From assembly GCA_031273585.1 (NCBI GenBank), contig JAISRP010000237.1:1-7522 (forward strand): a stretch of 7,522 nucleotides of DNA. Reading direction: 5' to 3'. The DNA is from Synergistaceae bacterium (GTDB lineage: Bacteria; Synergistota; Synergistia; Synergistales; Synergistaceae). Under the pieces are notes generated by a model that saw nothing but the letters and a program-made list of their open reading frames with translations, had not been told where the DNA came from and did not search any database. The position numbers were made by a program, and so were the translations under genes. Position 1 is the first letter of the stretch. Every line of letters begins with the position of its first letter. Positions 1 to 6,806 of this stretch are shown piece after piece.

Positions 1-909
1 CCCGACGCGGCTGGGATCAATTACAACGAAGTGCCGGCCGGCGTTCGTCGGCGTCCATATTTCATCATAGCGCCGGGGCTCCTTATTCTGATCGGCATCA
101 TGATCCCGTTCGTCATCGCGATTTTTTTATCGCTGACCAACTTCTCCTTTCGTCAAGTCAACTGGCGGTTCGTCTGGTTTCGAAACTGGAAGGACGCGTT
201 CACCGACCCATCCTTTTATCACGCCATCTGGGTGACCCTTCGCTACGCGTTTTTCTCCACATTGACACAGATGGTCCTTGGAGTCATCGTTGCGCTGCTT
301 CTGAGGAAGGACACCCTGTACAGCCGCATCCTTAAGGTGCTATTCACGTTCCCGCTCATGGTGGCGCCTGCCATCGCAGTCCTGATATGGCAGCTCATGA
401 CGTCGAACTCGGTGGGCGTCCTGGAGGGGCTCCTGAACTTTTTCGGGGTATTTAACTTCCCGTGGGCATCCTCGCACTCGACCGCAATGTTCACCGCCGT
501 GCTGATCGACACATGGGTCAACACGCCCTTCGTCCTGCTGCTGGTCTTAGCCGGCATACAATCGCTGCCGAAGTCCCCTTTCGAGGCGGCTCAGGTCGAC
601 GGGGCAAGCGCCTGGTTCATCTTCAGAACCCTGACCTACCCTATGCTGAAACCCTTCATTTATATAGCGCTGCTCTTCCGGCTCATGGCGGCCCTTCAGG
701 AGTTCGGGATAATATTCGCGCTGAGCAAGGGGGGGCCTGGCGACACGCTGATGAACATATCGCTCACAGGATATATCACGGCGTTCCAGTTCCTGCGCAT
801 GGGCAAGGCCCTGCCGTATCTTCTCCTGCTGTGGGTCATCTGCTATGTGGCGGCGTGGTTTCTAGTCAAGAGACAGCGCAAACTCGCAAAGCAGGCCCAG
901 GGCTATTGA
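1..909 (+). CDS. ABC sugar/polyol importer permease, MalF/UgpA-like (5' partial)
   Basis: Inner-membrane permease of a CUT1-family ABC importer; with the next gene it should form the channel through which the substrate passes. The frame is open to the left edge. A GTG at 31 is the first possible start inside the window, but no Shine-Dalgarno sequence precedes it, so the true start probably lies upstream. Numbering from that GTG (292 residues), six hydrophobic segments are visible near 11-36, 66-92, 99-121, 152-177, 208-232 and 262-280. The cytoplasmic EAA loop that docks on the ATPase is at 185-208, with E185-A186-A187, D190-G191 and P204/P208. A conserved-looking SKGGPG stretch follows at 232-237. 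The tail is basic. The family call is firm; the substrate is inferred only from the downstream enzymes. The gene stops 70 bases before the preferred start of the second permease. Confidence 0.9.
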   Translation, partial: PDAAGINYNEVPAGVRRRPYFIIAPGLLILIGIMIPFVIAIFLSLTNFSFRQVNWRFVWFRNWKDAFTDPSFYHAIWVTLRYAFFSTLTQMVLGVIVALLLRKDTLYSRILKVLFTFPLMVAPAIAVLIWQLMTSNSVGVLEGLLNFFGVFNFPWASSHSTAMFTAVLIDTWVNTPFVLLLVLAGIQSLPKSPFEAAQVDGASAWFIFRTLTYPMLKPFIYIALLFRLMAALQEFGIIFALSKGGPGDTLMNISLTGYITAFQFLRMGKALPYLLLLWVICYVAAWFLVKRQRKLAKQAQGY

Positions 910-914
910 ATTAT

Positions 915-932
915 CGAATACGACGAATACGA
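915..932 (+). repeat. Perfect 9-bp tandem duplication between the permease genes
   Basis: The unit CGAATACGA occurs twice back to back (915-923 and 924-932) in the spacer after the first permease stop. It lies just upstream of a GAGG at 931-934 that could serve the ATG at 944. It may be a replication-slippage duplication; no function can be assigned. Confidence 0.7.
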
Positions 933-964
933 GGTATATGAATATGGAAGAAAGATTAGAATCG

Positions 965-972
965 AAGGAAGG
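965..972 (+). promoter_or_regulatory. Ribosome binding site selecting the ATG at 980
   Basis: AAGGAAGG lies seven bases before the ATG at 980 and is the best Shine-Dalgarno match in the spacer. Upstream in-frame ATGs at 938 and 944 have only GAGG at 931-934, which is three bases from the former and nine from the latter. The stretch 938-979 uses AT-rich codons unlike the rest of the gene, which also favours the start at 980. Confidence 0.6.
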
Positions 973-979
973 CTCCCGT

Positions 980-1807
980 ATGAGGAAGACCGCCATGTCG
1001 GCGCTGGGGACTTTTGGGCGCAATCTGGGGCTGACGCTTTACGCCCTGTTTGCGCTGTTTCCCCTGGTGTGGATGGTGATATGCTCTCTCAAATCCGACG
1101 CGGAGATGTACAACACCGTCTTCCGCTTTACGCCTACCCTGACGAACTACACCGCCGTCCTCCTCGGGACCGATTACTTCAAGGCGTTTTTCCAAAACCT
1201 TGCCGTAGCGGGCGGAGCTGTCATACTCACGATCTTAGCGGGAGTGCCGGCCGCTTACGCGCTCGCCCGTTACGACTTCAAGAAGAAGGAGGACCTGGCG
1301 TTTCAGATTCTCTCCTTCAAGTTCGCGCCGGAGATCCTGGTCATCCTGCCCATATTCATAATATTTCAGAGGATAGGGCTCTATGACACATACTTCGGGC
1401 TGATATGGGTATATCAACTTATAACCATGCCGCTCGTAATCTGGGTCGTGCGCGGCTACTTCGAGGAGATCAGCGTCGAGGTCGAGCAGGCGGCCCAACT
1501 GGACGGCTACAAGTGGTTCGACGTGTTTTTCAACATCCTGGTCCCCCTGATCAAACCGGGGCTCGTCGCCTCCGGGCTTCTCGCGTTCATATTCGCGTGG
1601 AACAGCTTCACCTTTCCTCTGGTGCTGAGCGGTTTCAAGATTCAGACGATGACAATCACGTCGCTTCGCTACATAGCGTCCGACACGGTTCACTACGGAC
1701 AGGTGGCCGTGGCATCCCTGGTGGCCGTGTCGCCCGAGATCATAGCCTGCCTTTTTATTCAAAAACATCTCGTGCGCGGGTTGAGCTTCGGCGCGGTCAA
1801 AGGTTGA
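980..1807 (+). CDS. ABC sugar/polyol importer permease, MalG/UgpE-like
   Basis: Second inner-membrane permease of the CUT1 importer, presumed partner of the preceding gene. The start at 980 gives 275 residues, normal for MalG-type proteins, and is preferred for its strong ribosome binding site. In-frame ATGs at 938 and 944 would add a 14- or 12-residue hydrophilic leader and cannot be excluded. Numbering from 980, hydrophobic segments lie near 15-37, 69-96, 115-130, 139-158, 191-209 and 239-262. The EAA coupling loop is at 169-193, reading E-Q-A-A then D-G and ending in P189/P193. The C-terminus reads LVRGLSFGAVKG, the typical MalG-like end that reaches into the ATPase dimer. The ATPase gene begins nine bases after the stop, so the two are probably co-transcribed. 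Confidence 0.92.
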   Translation: MRKTAMSALGTFGRNLGLTLYALFALFPLVWMVICSLKSDAEMYNTVFRFTPTLTNYTAVLLGTDYFKAFFQNLAVAGGAVILTILAGVPAAYALARYDFKKKEDLAFQILSFKFAPEILVILPIFIIFQRIGLYDTYFGLIWVYQLITMPLVIWVVRGYFEEISVEVEQAAQLDGYKWFDVFFNILVPLIKPGLVASGLLAFIFAWNSFTFPLVLSGFKIQTMTITSLRYIASDTVHYGQVAVASLVAVSPEIIACLFIQKHLVRGLSFGAVKG

Positions 1808-1816
1808 CGAAGCCTC

Positions 1817-2974
1817 ATGGCCCGGATAACGCTGGAAAATATAACGAAAAAATATAAGGACAAGGCCGCGCTGAGGAGCCTCTCGCTGGACGTGGCGGAC
1901 AACGAGTTCTTCGTGCTGTTCGGCCCGGCCGGCGCTGGCAAGACCACTCTGCTCAAGACCATAGCCGGCATAGAGTTCCCCCAGGAGGGACTCGTTCGCA
2001 TCAACGGGGAGATAGTAAACCTGATCGAGCCGATGTATCGCAACATCTCAATGGTCTTTGAGAACTACGCGTTATATCCCCATATGAGCGTGTACGATAA
2101 CATCGCTTCGCCGATGCGATCTAAGCTCTACAGGAAGGAAGAATCCTACATAAAGGAGCAGGTAGCGCGCGTCACTAAAATGATGCGAATCGACGGTCTG
2201 CTAGACCGCAAACCGAGCCAGCTCTCAAACGGACAGCGCCAGAGGGTCGCCATCGGCCGTTGCCTCGTGCGCACCCCGAACGTGTTCCTGATGGACGAAC
2301 CCTTGGCTCACCTCGACGCGAAGCTGCGCCACTTCATGCGCGGCGAGCTGAAGGAGATGCAGAGCTCCTTCAGCTCGACCACAATCTACGTGACCCACGA
2401 TTACATGGAGGCCATGAGCCTGGCCGACCGCATCGCCGTATTGAACGAGGGCCGCATCGAGCAGCTCGGCACGTCTCTCGAAATGTACTACACCCCGCGA
2501 AACGAATTTGTGGCGCGGCTGTTCGGAGAGCCCGAGATAAACATATTCGACGGCGAACTGGAGGAACGCGAGGGCAGGCTGTGCCTTCGCGCGTTGGGGC
2601 AGGCGGAGCTCATGCCGCTGGAGGACGATGTCGCTCACGCCCTGCGCTCTGGAGGACGCCGACGGGTACACGTCGGCCTGCGGGGCGGCGACGTGAGGTT
2701 CAGCTTCGCGGATAAAGGGGGCTGGATCAAGGGCTCAGTGTACACGAACGAGCCCATAGGCCACAAGGTGATAATGGTCGTGGACGTGAACGGGACGCAG
2801 ATATATCTCGTCGCTCCAAACGACACGAAGGCCGAGATAGACAAGCCCGTCTGCATCGACATGGATATAAGAAACGCGATTTTCTTCGACGCGGAGAGCG
2901 GCGAATATATCATCCGCCACGACGCGGAGCGTTGCTGCCGTAAACCGGGCGACGCGACTGAAACGAGGCGCTGA
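1817..2974 (+). CDS. ABC importer ATP-binding protein 1 (MalK/UgpC-like) with Q-loop Glu
   Basis: Cytoplasmic ATPase (385 residues) that powers the importer. Visible motifs: Walker A GPAGAGKT at 36-43; a Q-loop position in VFENYALYP where E82 replaces the usual Gln; ABC signature LSNGQ at 136-140 (Asn for the usual first Gly of GGQ); Walker B ending in D160-E161; D-loop LAHLD at 163-167; switch His H194. Residues from about 237 form a TOBE-like regulatory domain. The usual GIRPEDV-type element appears here as VGLRGGDV (286-293), so that domain has diverged. The ribosome binding site is weak. The gene ends two bases before a second, different ATPase, so a heterodimer is likely, as known for the rhizobial glycerol importer GlpS/GlpT. 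Catalytic Glu and His are intact, so ATP hydrolysis is plausible. Confidence 0.93.
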   Translation: MARITLENITKKYKDKAALRSLSLDVADNEFFVLFGPAGAGKTTLLKTIAGIEFPQEGLVRINGEIVNLIEPMYRNISMVFENYALYPHMSVYDNIASPMRSKLYRKEESYIKEQVARVTKMMRIDGLLDRKPSQLSNGQRQRVAIGRCLVRTPNVFLMDEPLAHLDAKLRHFMRGELKEMQSSFSSTTIYVTHDYMEAMSLADRIAVLNEGRIEQLGTSLEMYYTPRNEFVARLFGEPEINIFDGELEEREGRLCLRALGQAELMPLEDDVAHALRSGGRRRVHVGLRGGDVRFSFADKGGWIKGSVYTNEPIGHKVIMVVDVNGTQIYLVAPNDTKAEIDKPVCIDMDIRNAIFFDAESGEYIIRHDAERCCRKPGDATETRR

Positions 2975-2976
2975 GG

Positions 2977-3963
2977 ATGGCTCAATTGAAACTGAAGGGC
3001 GTGTACAAGCGCTACGACAACGCGGAGAGGAGCTTCTTCCGCAAGGCGGCTCAGAACGATTTCGCGGTCAAGAACCTCTCATTTGCCTGCGAGGACGGAG
3101 AATTCGTCGGTATCCTGGGCCCGAGCGGCTGCGGGAAGACCACGACGCTCCGCATGGTGGCGGGACTGGAGGAGATCACGGCCGGCGACATATATATCGG
3201 CGAAACACGAATCAACGACCTTCTCCCGAAGGACCGCAACATCGGGCTCGCGTTCGAGGATTACGCGCTGTACCCGCCTCTCACCGTCTACGAAAACCTG
3301 GCCTTCAACATGAGGGCGCAGAAGAAGAGCGACGCCGAGGTGAAGAAGGCCATCGACTACGTCGCCCCCCTACTCAAGGTGGAGGATCTGCTCGGCATGA
3401 AGCCGCCCGCGCTCTCGGGCGGACAGAAGCAGAGGGTAAACATCGCCCGCGCGATAGTGAGACGCCCCGGACTGCTGCTCCTGGACGAACCGTTGAGCCA
3501 CCTCGACGGCAAGATGCGCCAGCAGCTCAGGCACGAGATAAAGAGAATGCACCACGAGATAAAGTGCACCACGATAATAGTCACCCACGATCAGATGGAG
3601 GCGATGAGTCTGGCCGACCGCATCGTGATAATGAAGGACGGCGACCTCCAGCAGATGGGCGCGCCGATCGAGGTATACGACAACCCGGTCAACGCCTTCG
3701 TGGCGGGCTTCATCGGCGAGCCTCCGATGAACCTGCTGTCGTCCGTCATCGTTCGCGGCGACGGCGGATGGCTCTTTACGTTCCCCGACAGCGACCTGCG
3801 GGTGGAGGTCCCGCAGAGGTATCACGACGTAGTCAGCGACGGAATGCGAGTGACGCTTGGCGTACGCCCCGTGGACGTCATGGTGGCAAACATCCGACAA
3901 AGGGCAGCCAGACTCCTATCGCGTTCTACGAAAATCTGGGAGACGAGAGGCGAGTCAGCGTGA
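2977..3963 (+). CDS. ABC importer ATP-binding protein 2 (MalK/UgpC-like), C-terminus frameshifted
   Basis: Second ATPase of the importer, 328 residues as read. The nucleotide-binding domain is complete: Walker A GPSGCGKT at 48-55, signature LSGGQ at 146-150, Walker B ending in D170-E171, D-loop LSHLD at 173-177 and switch His H204. The Q-loop position in LAFEDYALYP is E94, the same Gln-to-Glu change as in its partner. Residues 14-30 carry an insertion relative to compact MalK proteins. The TOBE-like domain begins normally through LGVRPVDV (294-301), but after about residue 305 the reading turns into an arginine-rich, family-unlike tail and stops. The expected continuation is in the -1 frame and ends at 4100. 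Adding one base near 3900 would give a normal 374-residue protein. A GAGG at 2965-2968 serves as ribosome binding site. Confidence 0.9.
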   Translation: MAQLKLKGVYKRYDNAERSFFRKAAQNDFAVKNLSFACEDGEFVGILGPSGCGKTTTLRMVAGLEEITAGDIYIGETRINDLLPKDRNIGLAFEDYALYPPLTVYENLAFNMRAQKKSDAEVKKAIDYVAPLLKVEDLLGMKPPALSGGQKQRVNIARAIVRRPGLLLLDEPLSHLDGKMRQQLRHEIKRMHHEIKCTTIIVTHDQMEAMSLADRIVIMKDGDLQQMGAPIEVYDNPVNAFVAGFIGEPPMNLLSSVIVRGDGGWLFTFPDSDLRVEVPQRYHDVVSDGMRVTLGVRPVDVMVANIRQRAARLLSRSTKIWETRGESA

Positions 3964-4100
3964 GGGTCGGCGACAGCCTGCTCAACATGACGACCTCCGA
4001 GGAAGTGTGGTACGATCGCGGTCAGCCGGTCCAACTGGAGTTCAAAGCCGAGAAGACGCATCTTTTCGAGCCCGAGAGCGGAAACAGAATACTAAAGTAA
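3900..4100 (+). pseudogene. Out-of-frame C-terminal TOBE segment of ATP-binding protein 2
   Basis: Read in the -1 frame relative to the preceding gene, these 66 codons give TPIAFYENLGDERRVSVRVG and then a stretch ending in HLFEPESGNRILK. This is the expected last part of a MalK/UgpC-type regulatory domain: an E-x-LGDE motif, a V-rich strand, and a LF-x-P-x-SG end. It closes with tandem stops at 4098-4103. No ribosome binding site or start supports it as a separate gene. The match in position and content to the missing end of the upstream protein is strong. Whether the shift is a real mutation or a sequencing/assembly error cannot be settled from one sequence. Confidence 0.75.
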
Positions 4101-4125
4101 TAAAATCGGGAGGACGGGGGATTGA

Positions 4126-5199
4126 ATGGGAATTCCTGATAAGATGAAAGCGCTTGTTGCGTACAGCAAGGACGACTACAGATTGGTGACGGATTTTCCG
4201 ACGCCCAAGTGCGGTCCTGACGATATCGTCGTCAAGACTGAGGCCTGCGGAATCTGCGCCGGAGATTTGAAGTGCCAGCACGGGGCGGCGATGTTCTGGG
4301 GCGACGAGGTACAGCCTGCTTGGGTCAAGCCGCCCTTTATCCCAGGACACGAGTTCCTGGGGGGAATAGTCGAGGTGGGCGCGAACGTGAAGGGATTTGC
4401 AGTCGGCGACAGGGTTACGGCCGATCAGATCGTTCCCTGCGGCGAGTGCAGATTCTGCAAGAGCGGCCAGTACTGGATGTGCGAGCCCCACGACATCTTT
4501 GGCTTCCAGGGTCACGTCAACGGCGGAATGGCCGAGTATGTCCGCTATCCAAGGACGTGCCATATTCACGGCGTGCCGAAGGACATGCCTCTCGAGGCCG
4601 CCCTGCTGATAGAGCCCTACGGCTGCTCGAAGCACGCGGTGGACCGCGCTCAGATACAGACCGACGAGGTAGTCGTAATCTCGGGCGCCGGCACGCTCGG
4701 CCTCGGAATGATTACCTACGCGCGAATCAAGAACCCGGCGAAGCTCATCGTTCTCGACATGTTGGACAAGCGGCTCGAAAAAGCCAAGGAGTTCGGGGCG
4801 GACATCGTGATCAACCCCGGCAAGGAGGACGCGGTCAAGATCATTCGGGGTCTCACCGGCGGCTATGGCAGCGACGTCTACATAGAAGCCACCGGCAACC
4901 CCGCGTCAGTCGTCCAGGGACTCGCGATCGTCCGCAAGCTCGGGCGCTTCGTCGAGTTCTCCGTATTCTCGGGCCCGACGAGCGTGGACTGGTCCATCAT
5001 AGGCGACCGCAAGGAGCTTGACGTCTTAGGCTCCCACCTTTCGCCCTACTGCTTCCCTTACGTTATCGAGAACATCGCGAACGGCAAACTGAAGACGAAC
5101 GGAGTCGTGTCGAGAATGTTTCCGATCGAGCAGTGGAGCGACGCGTTCGAGCGCGCGTCGGGGAAACACGGGGACTTCAAGGTGGCCATAACCTTCTGA
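4126..5199 (+). CDS. Zinc-dependent polyol dehydrogenase, erythritol/L-threitol dehydrogenase (EltD)-like
   Basis: Cytoplasmic medium-chain dehydrogenase of 357 residues that would oxidise a polyol to a ketose with NAD. Catalytic-zinc residues are visible: C44 (in GICAGD), H75-E76 (GHE) and E163. The structural-zinc cysteines are C105, C108, C111 and C119. The Rossmann motif GAGTLG spans 187-192, and D211 at the end of the second strand predicts NAD over NADP. From memory, long stretches parallel the mycobacterial erythritol/L-threitol dehydrogenase, including DLKCQHGAAMFWGDE, CRFCKSGQYWMC, LTGGYGSDVYIE and DWSIIGDRKELDVLGSHL. The following LyxK-type kinase and AraD-type epimerase argue that the substrate here is a C5 polyol giving L-xylulose (L-arabitol or xylitol), but erythritol or threitol remain possible. 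The start at 4126 is served by GGGAGG (4108-4113) or the G-run 4116-4120; an ATG at 4144 is an alternative. Confidence 0.9.
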   Translation: MGIPDKMKALVAYSKDDYRLVTDFPTPKCGPDDIVVKTEACGICAGDLKCQHGAAMFWGDEVQPAWVKPPFIPGHEFLGGIVEVGANVKGFAVGDRVTADQIVPCGECRFCKSGQYWMCEPHDIFGFQGHVNGGMAEYVRYPRTCHIHGVPKDMPLEAALLIEPYGCSKHAVDRAQIQTDEVVVISGAGTLGLGMITYARIKNPAKLIVLDMLDKRLEKAKEFGADIVINPGKEDAVKIIRGLTGGYGSDVYIEATGNPASVVQGLAIVRKLGRFVEFSVFSGPTSVDWSIIGDRKELDVLGSHLSPYCFPYVIENIANGKLKTNGVVSRMFPIEQWSDAFERASGKHGDFKVAITF

Positions 5200-5205
5200 A
5201 GACGG

Positions 5206-5235
5206 CCCGGATGCCCGCCCATTCGATATTCCGGG
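5206..5235 (+). repeat. Short inverted repeat before the kinase gene
   Basis: CCCGGA at 5206-5211 pairs with TCCGGG at 5230-5235, a six-base stem with an 18-base loop. It directly abuts the ribosome binding site of the kinase gene. There is no T-tract, so it is not an intrinsic terminator. It may influence translation of the kinase, or it may be chance in GC-rich DNA. Confidence 0.3.
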
Positions 5236-5241
5236 AAGGAG
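5236..5241 (+). promoter_or_regulatory. Ribosome binding site selecting the GTG start at 5252
   Basis: AAGGAG lies ten bases before the GTG at 5252. A nearer GTG at 5244 is followed after one codon by TAG, so it cannot be the start. This fixes the kinase start at 5252, which puts the LGLDNGG phosphate-binding motif in the normal place at residues 5-11. Confidence 0.75.
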
Positions 5242-5251
5242 CCGTGAATTA

Positions 5252-6781
5252 GTGAAGTACTACCTGGGTCTGGACAACGGAGGAACCGCAACTAAAGCCG
5301 CGATTTTCGACGGCCGGGGGCGGGAGATTGCAAGCTCGAGCGTACAGACGGCCATGATTACGCCGAGACCTGGTTTCACGGATCGGGATATGGAGGAGAT
5401 GTGGCGCGCGAACTGCGCCGTCATCCGCGGCGCGATCGAAAAATCCGGGTGCAGGCCGGGTCAAATAGCGGCGGTCGCAGTCTGCGGGCACGGCAAGGGG
5501 CTGTACCCCTGGGGCAGGGATGGACGCCCGGCACGGCACGGCATAATTTCGACGGACAACAGGGCGTGGCAGTACGTAAAAAAATGGAGGGAGGACGGCG
5601 CTGAAAAACTGGCATACGAGATCTCCCTCCAGCACGTCCTGGCGTGTCAGCCCGTAGCGCTGCTCGCGTGGCTCAAGGACAACGAGCCGCAGAATTACTC
5701 GAACATCGAATGGGCCTTCGAGTGCAAGGATTACGTGCGCTTCCGCCTCACCGGCGAGGCGATGGCTGAGATCACGGATTATTCCGGCGCGAACCTGATG
5801 AACCTTCGGACCCGCGCCTTCGACCGCCGACTCCTCGGCATCTTCGGAATCGACGAGGTGTGGGATGCTCTGCCGCCTCTCTGCGGCTCAGCGGAGATCT
5901 GCGGATACGTCACGAAGGCGGCGGCGGCGGACTGCGGGCTCTCGGAGGGAACGCCGGTCGCAGGCGGGATGTTCGACATAGACGCCTGCGCGATCGCGGT
6001 CAACGTGGTAAACCCCGAGAACATCTGCATGATAGCCGGCACATGGAGCATAAACGAATATCTGCGGACCGAGCCTGTGACCGACGGGCGCGTCCTGATG
6101 AACTCGCTCTTCTGTCTGCCGGAGTACTATCTGATAGAGGAGAGCAGCGCCACGTCCGCGGGCAACAACGAGTGGTTCGTGCGCAGATTGCTGCCGGAGG
6201 TCCTCGAGTCGGAGGAGCGCGAGGGGCGCTCCGTCTTTGACCTGGTGGAGAAGTGGGCGGGCGGCATCCCGCCGGAGGCGTACTGTCCGGTCTTCCTGCC
6301 TTTTTTGATGGCGAGCAACGTGCACCCCAACGCCAAGGGCAGCTTCGTCGGCATGAGCAACTTTCACACCCGCGCCCACCTGGCTCGCAGCGTGTACGAG
6401 GGAATCACCTTCTCGCACAAGTATCACCTCGACAAGCTGCTTGCCACGAGAACGGAACCGCCGAGGGCGATAAGACTGTCGGGCGGCGTCGTAAACTCTA
6501 AGCTCTGGCTTCAGATGTTCGCGGACTGTCTCGGTTTTCCTATCGAGACAGTGGAGGTAAACGAGCCGGGCGCGCTGGGCTGCGCCATAGCCGCTTCGGT
6601 TGCTGTGGGGGACTACTCCTCGCTGGCGGAAGCATCTGGCGAGATGTGCGTCATATCTGAGGCCATTTTCCCCCGCCCCGAGTACGCCGATGCGTACATG
6701 CGCAAATACGGCATATATATGCGCGTGATCGAGGCGCTCGACCCCATCTGGCCGGAAATACAGGATTTAATGGACACATAA
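5252..6781 (+). CDS. lyxK: FGGY-family carbohydrate kinase, probable L-xylulose kinase
   Basis: Cytoplasmic sugar kinase of 509 residues, full length for the FGGY family. It would transfer phosphate from ATP to a ketopentose, most likely making L-xylulose 5-phosphate. The N-terminal phosphate-binding motif LDNGGTATK is at 7-15, the likely catalytic base is D242 in GGMFDID, the second phosphate motif is GTWS at 263-266, and the adenosine-side motif LSGGVVNSKLW is at 409-419. From memory it follows E. coli LyxK throughout: the R-x-GFTDRDMEE segment, a GKGL at 81-84, the paired GSAEICG at 212-218, SATSAGNNEWF at 299-309, and HTRAHL with YEGITFSH. Erythritol kinase and xylulokinase are related alternatives, but the LyxK-like landmarks and the following 4-epimerase favour L-xylulose. 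It uses a GTG start with a good ribosome binding site and sits 52 bases after the dehydrogenase. Confidence 0.87.
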   Translation: MKYYLGLDNGGTATKAAIFDGRGREIASSSVQTAMITPRPGFTDRDMEEMWRANCAVIRGAIEKSGCRPGQIAAVAVCGHGKGLYPWGRDGRPARHGIISTDNRAWQYVKKWREDGAEKLAYEISLQHVLACQPVALLAWLKDNEPQNYSNIEWAFECKDYVRFRLTGEAMAEITDYSGANLMNLRTRAFDRRLLGIFGIDEVWDALPPLCGSAEICGYVTKAAAADCGLSEGTPVAGGMFDIDACAIAVNVVNPENICMIAGTWSINEYLRTEPVTDGRVLMNSLFCLPEYYLIEESSATSAGNNEWFVRRLLPEVLESEEREGRSVFDLVEKWAGGIPPEAYCPVFLPFLMASNVHPNAKGSFVGMSNFHTRAHLARSVYEGITFSHKYHLDKLLATRTEPPRAIRLSGGVVNSKLWLQMFADCLGFPIETVEVNEPGALGCAIAASVAVGDYSSLAEASGEMCVISEAIFPRPEYADAYMRKYGIYMRVIEALDPIWPEIQDLMDT

Positions 6782-6806
6782 TATTAAAAAAACCTAGGAG
6801 AATCGC

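Noticed and set aside
729..735. Run of seven G in the first permease as a possible frameshift site
   Set aside because: It encodes the conserved SKGGPG segment and the frame remains family-like on both sides.
3895..3904. Programmed -1 ribosomal frameshifting as explanation for the split ATPase
   Set aside because: The in-frame codons CGA-CAA-AGG do not form an X-XXY-YYZ slippery heptamer and no obvious stimulatory stem follows, so mutation or sequence error is simpler.
3857..4147. Plus-strand frame 2 reading across the frameshift region and into the dehydrogenase start
   Set aside because: Its translation has no recognisable family features, while frames 1 and 3 together reproduce a normal ATPase end.
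4042..4635. Long minus-strand open frames (also at 1235-1768, 5888-6427 and 6651-7157)
   Set aside because: They lie opposite strongly recognised genes, have family-unlike composition rich in Arg, His and Val, and arise from the GC-rich codon pattern of the plus-strand genes.
5252..6781. Erythritol kinase (EryA) or xylulokinase identity for the FGGY kinase
   Set aside because: Landmarks such as GSAEICG, SATSAGNNEWF and the GKGL segment follow L-xylulose kinase more closely, and the neighbouring AraD fits L-xylulose rather than a tetritol phosphate. Not fully excluded.
6782..6806. A-rich spacer before the 4-epimerase as an internal promoter or terminator
   Set aside because: There is no stem before the A-run and no convincing -35/-10 pair. 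The spacer mainly holds the AGGAG ribosome binding site.
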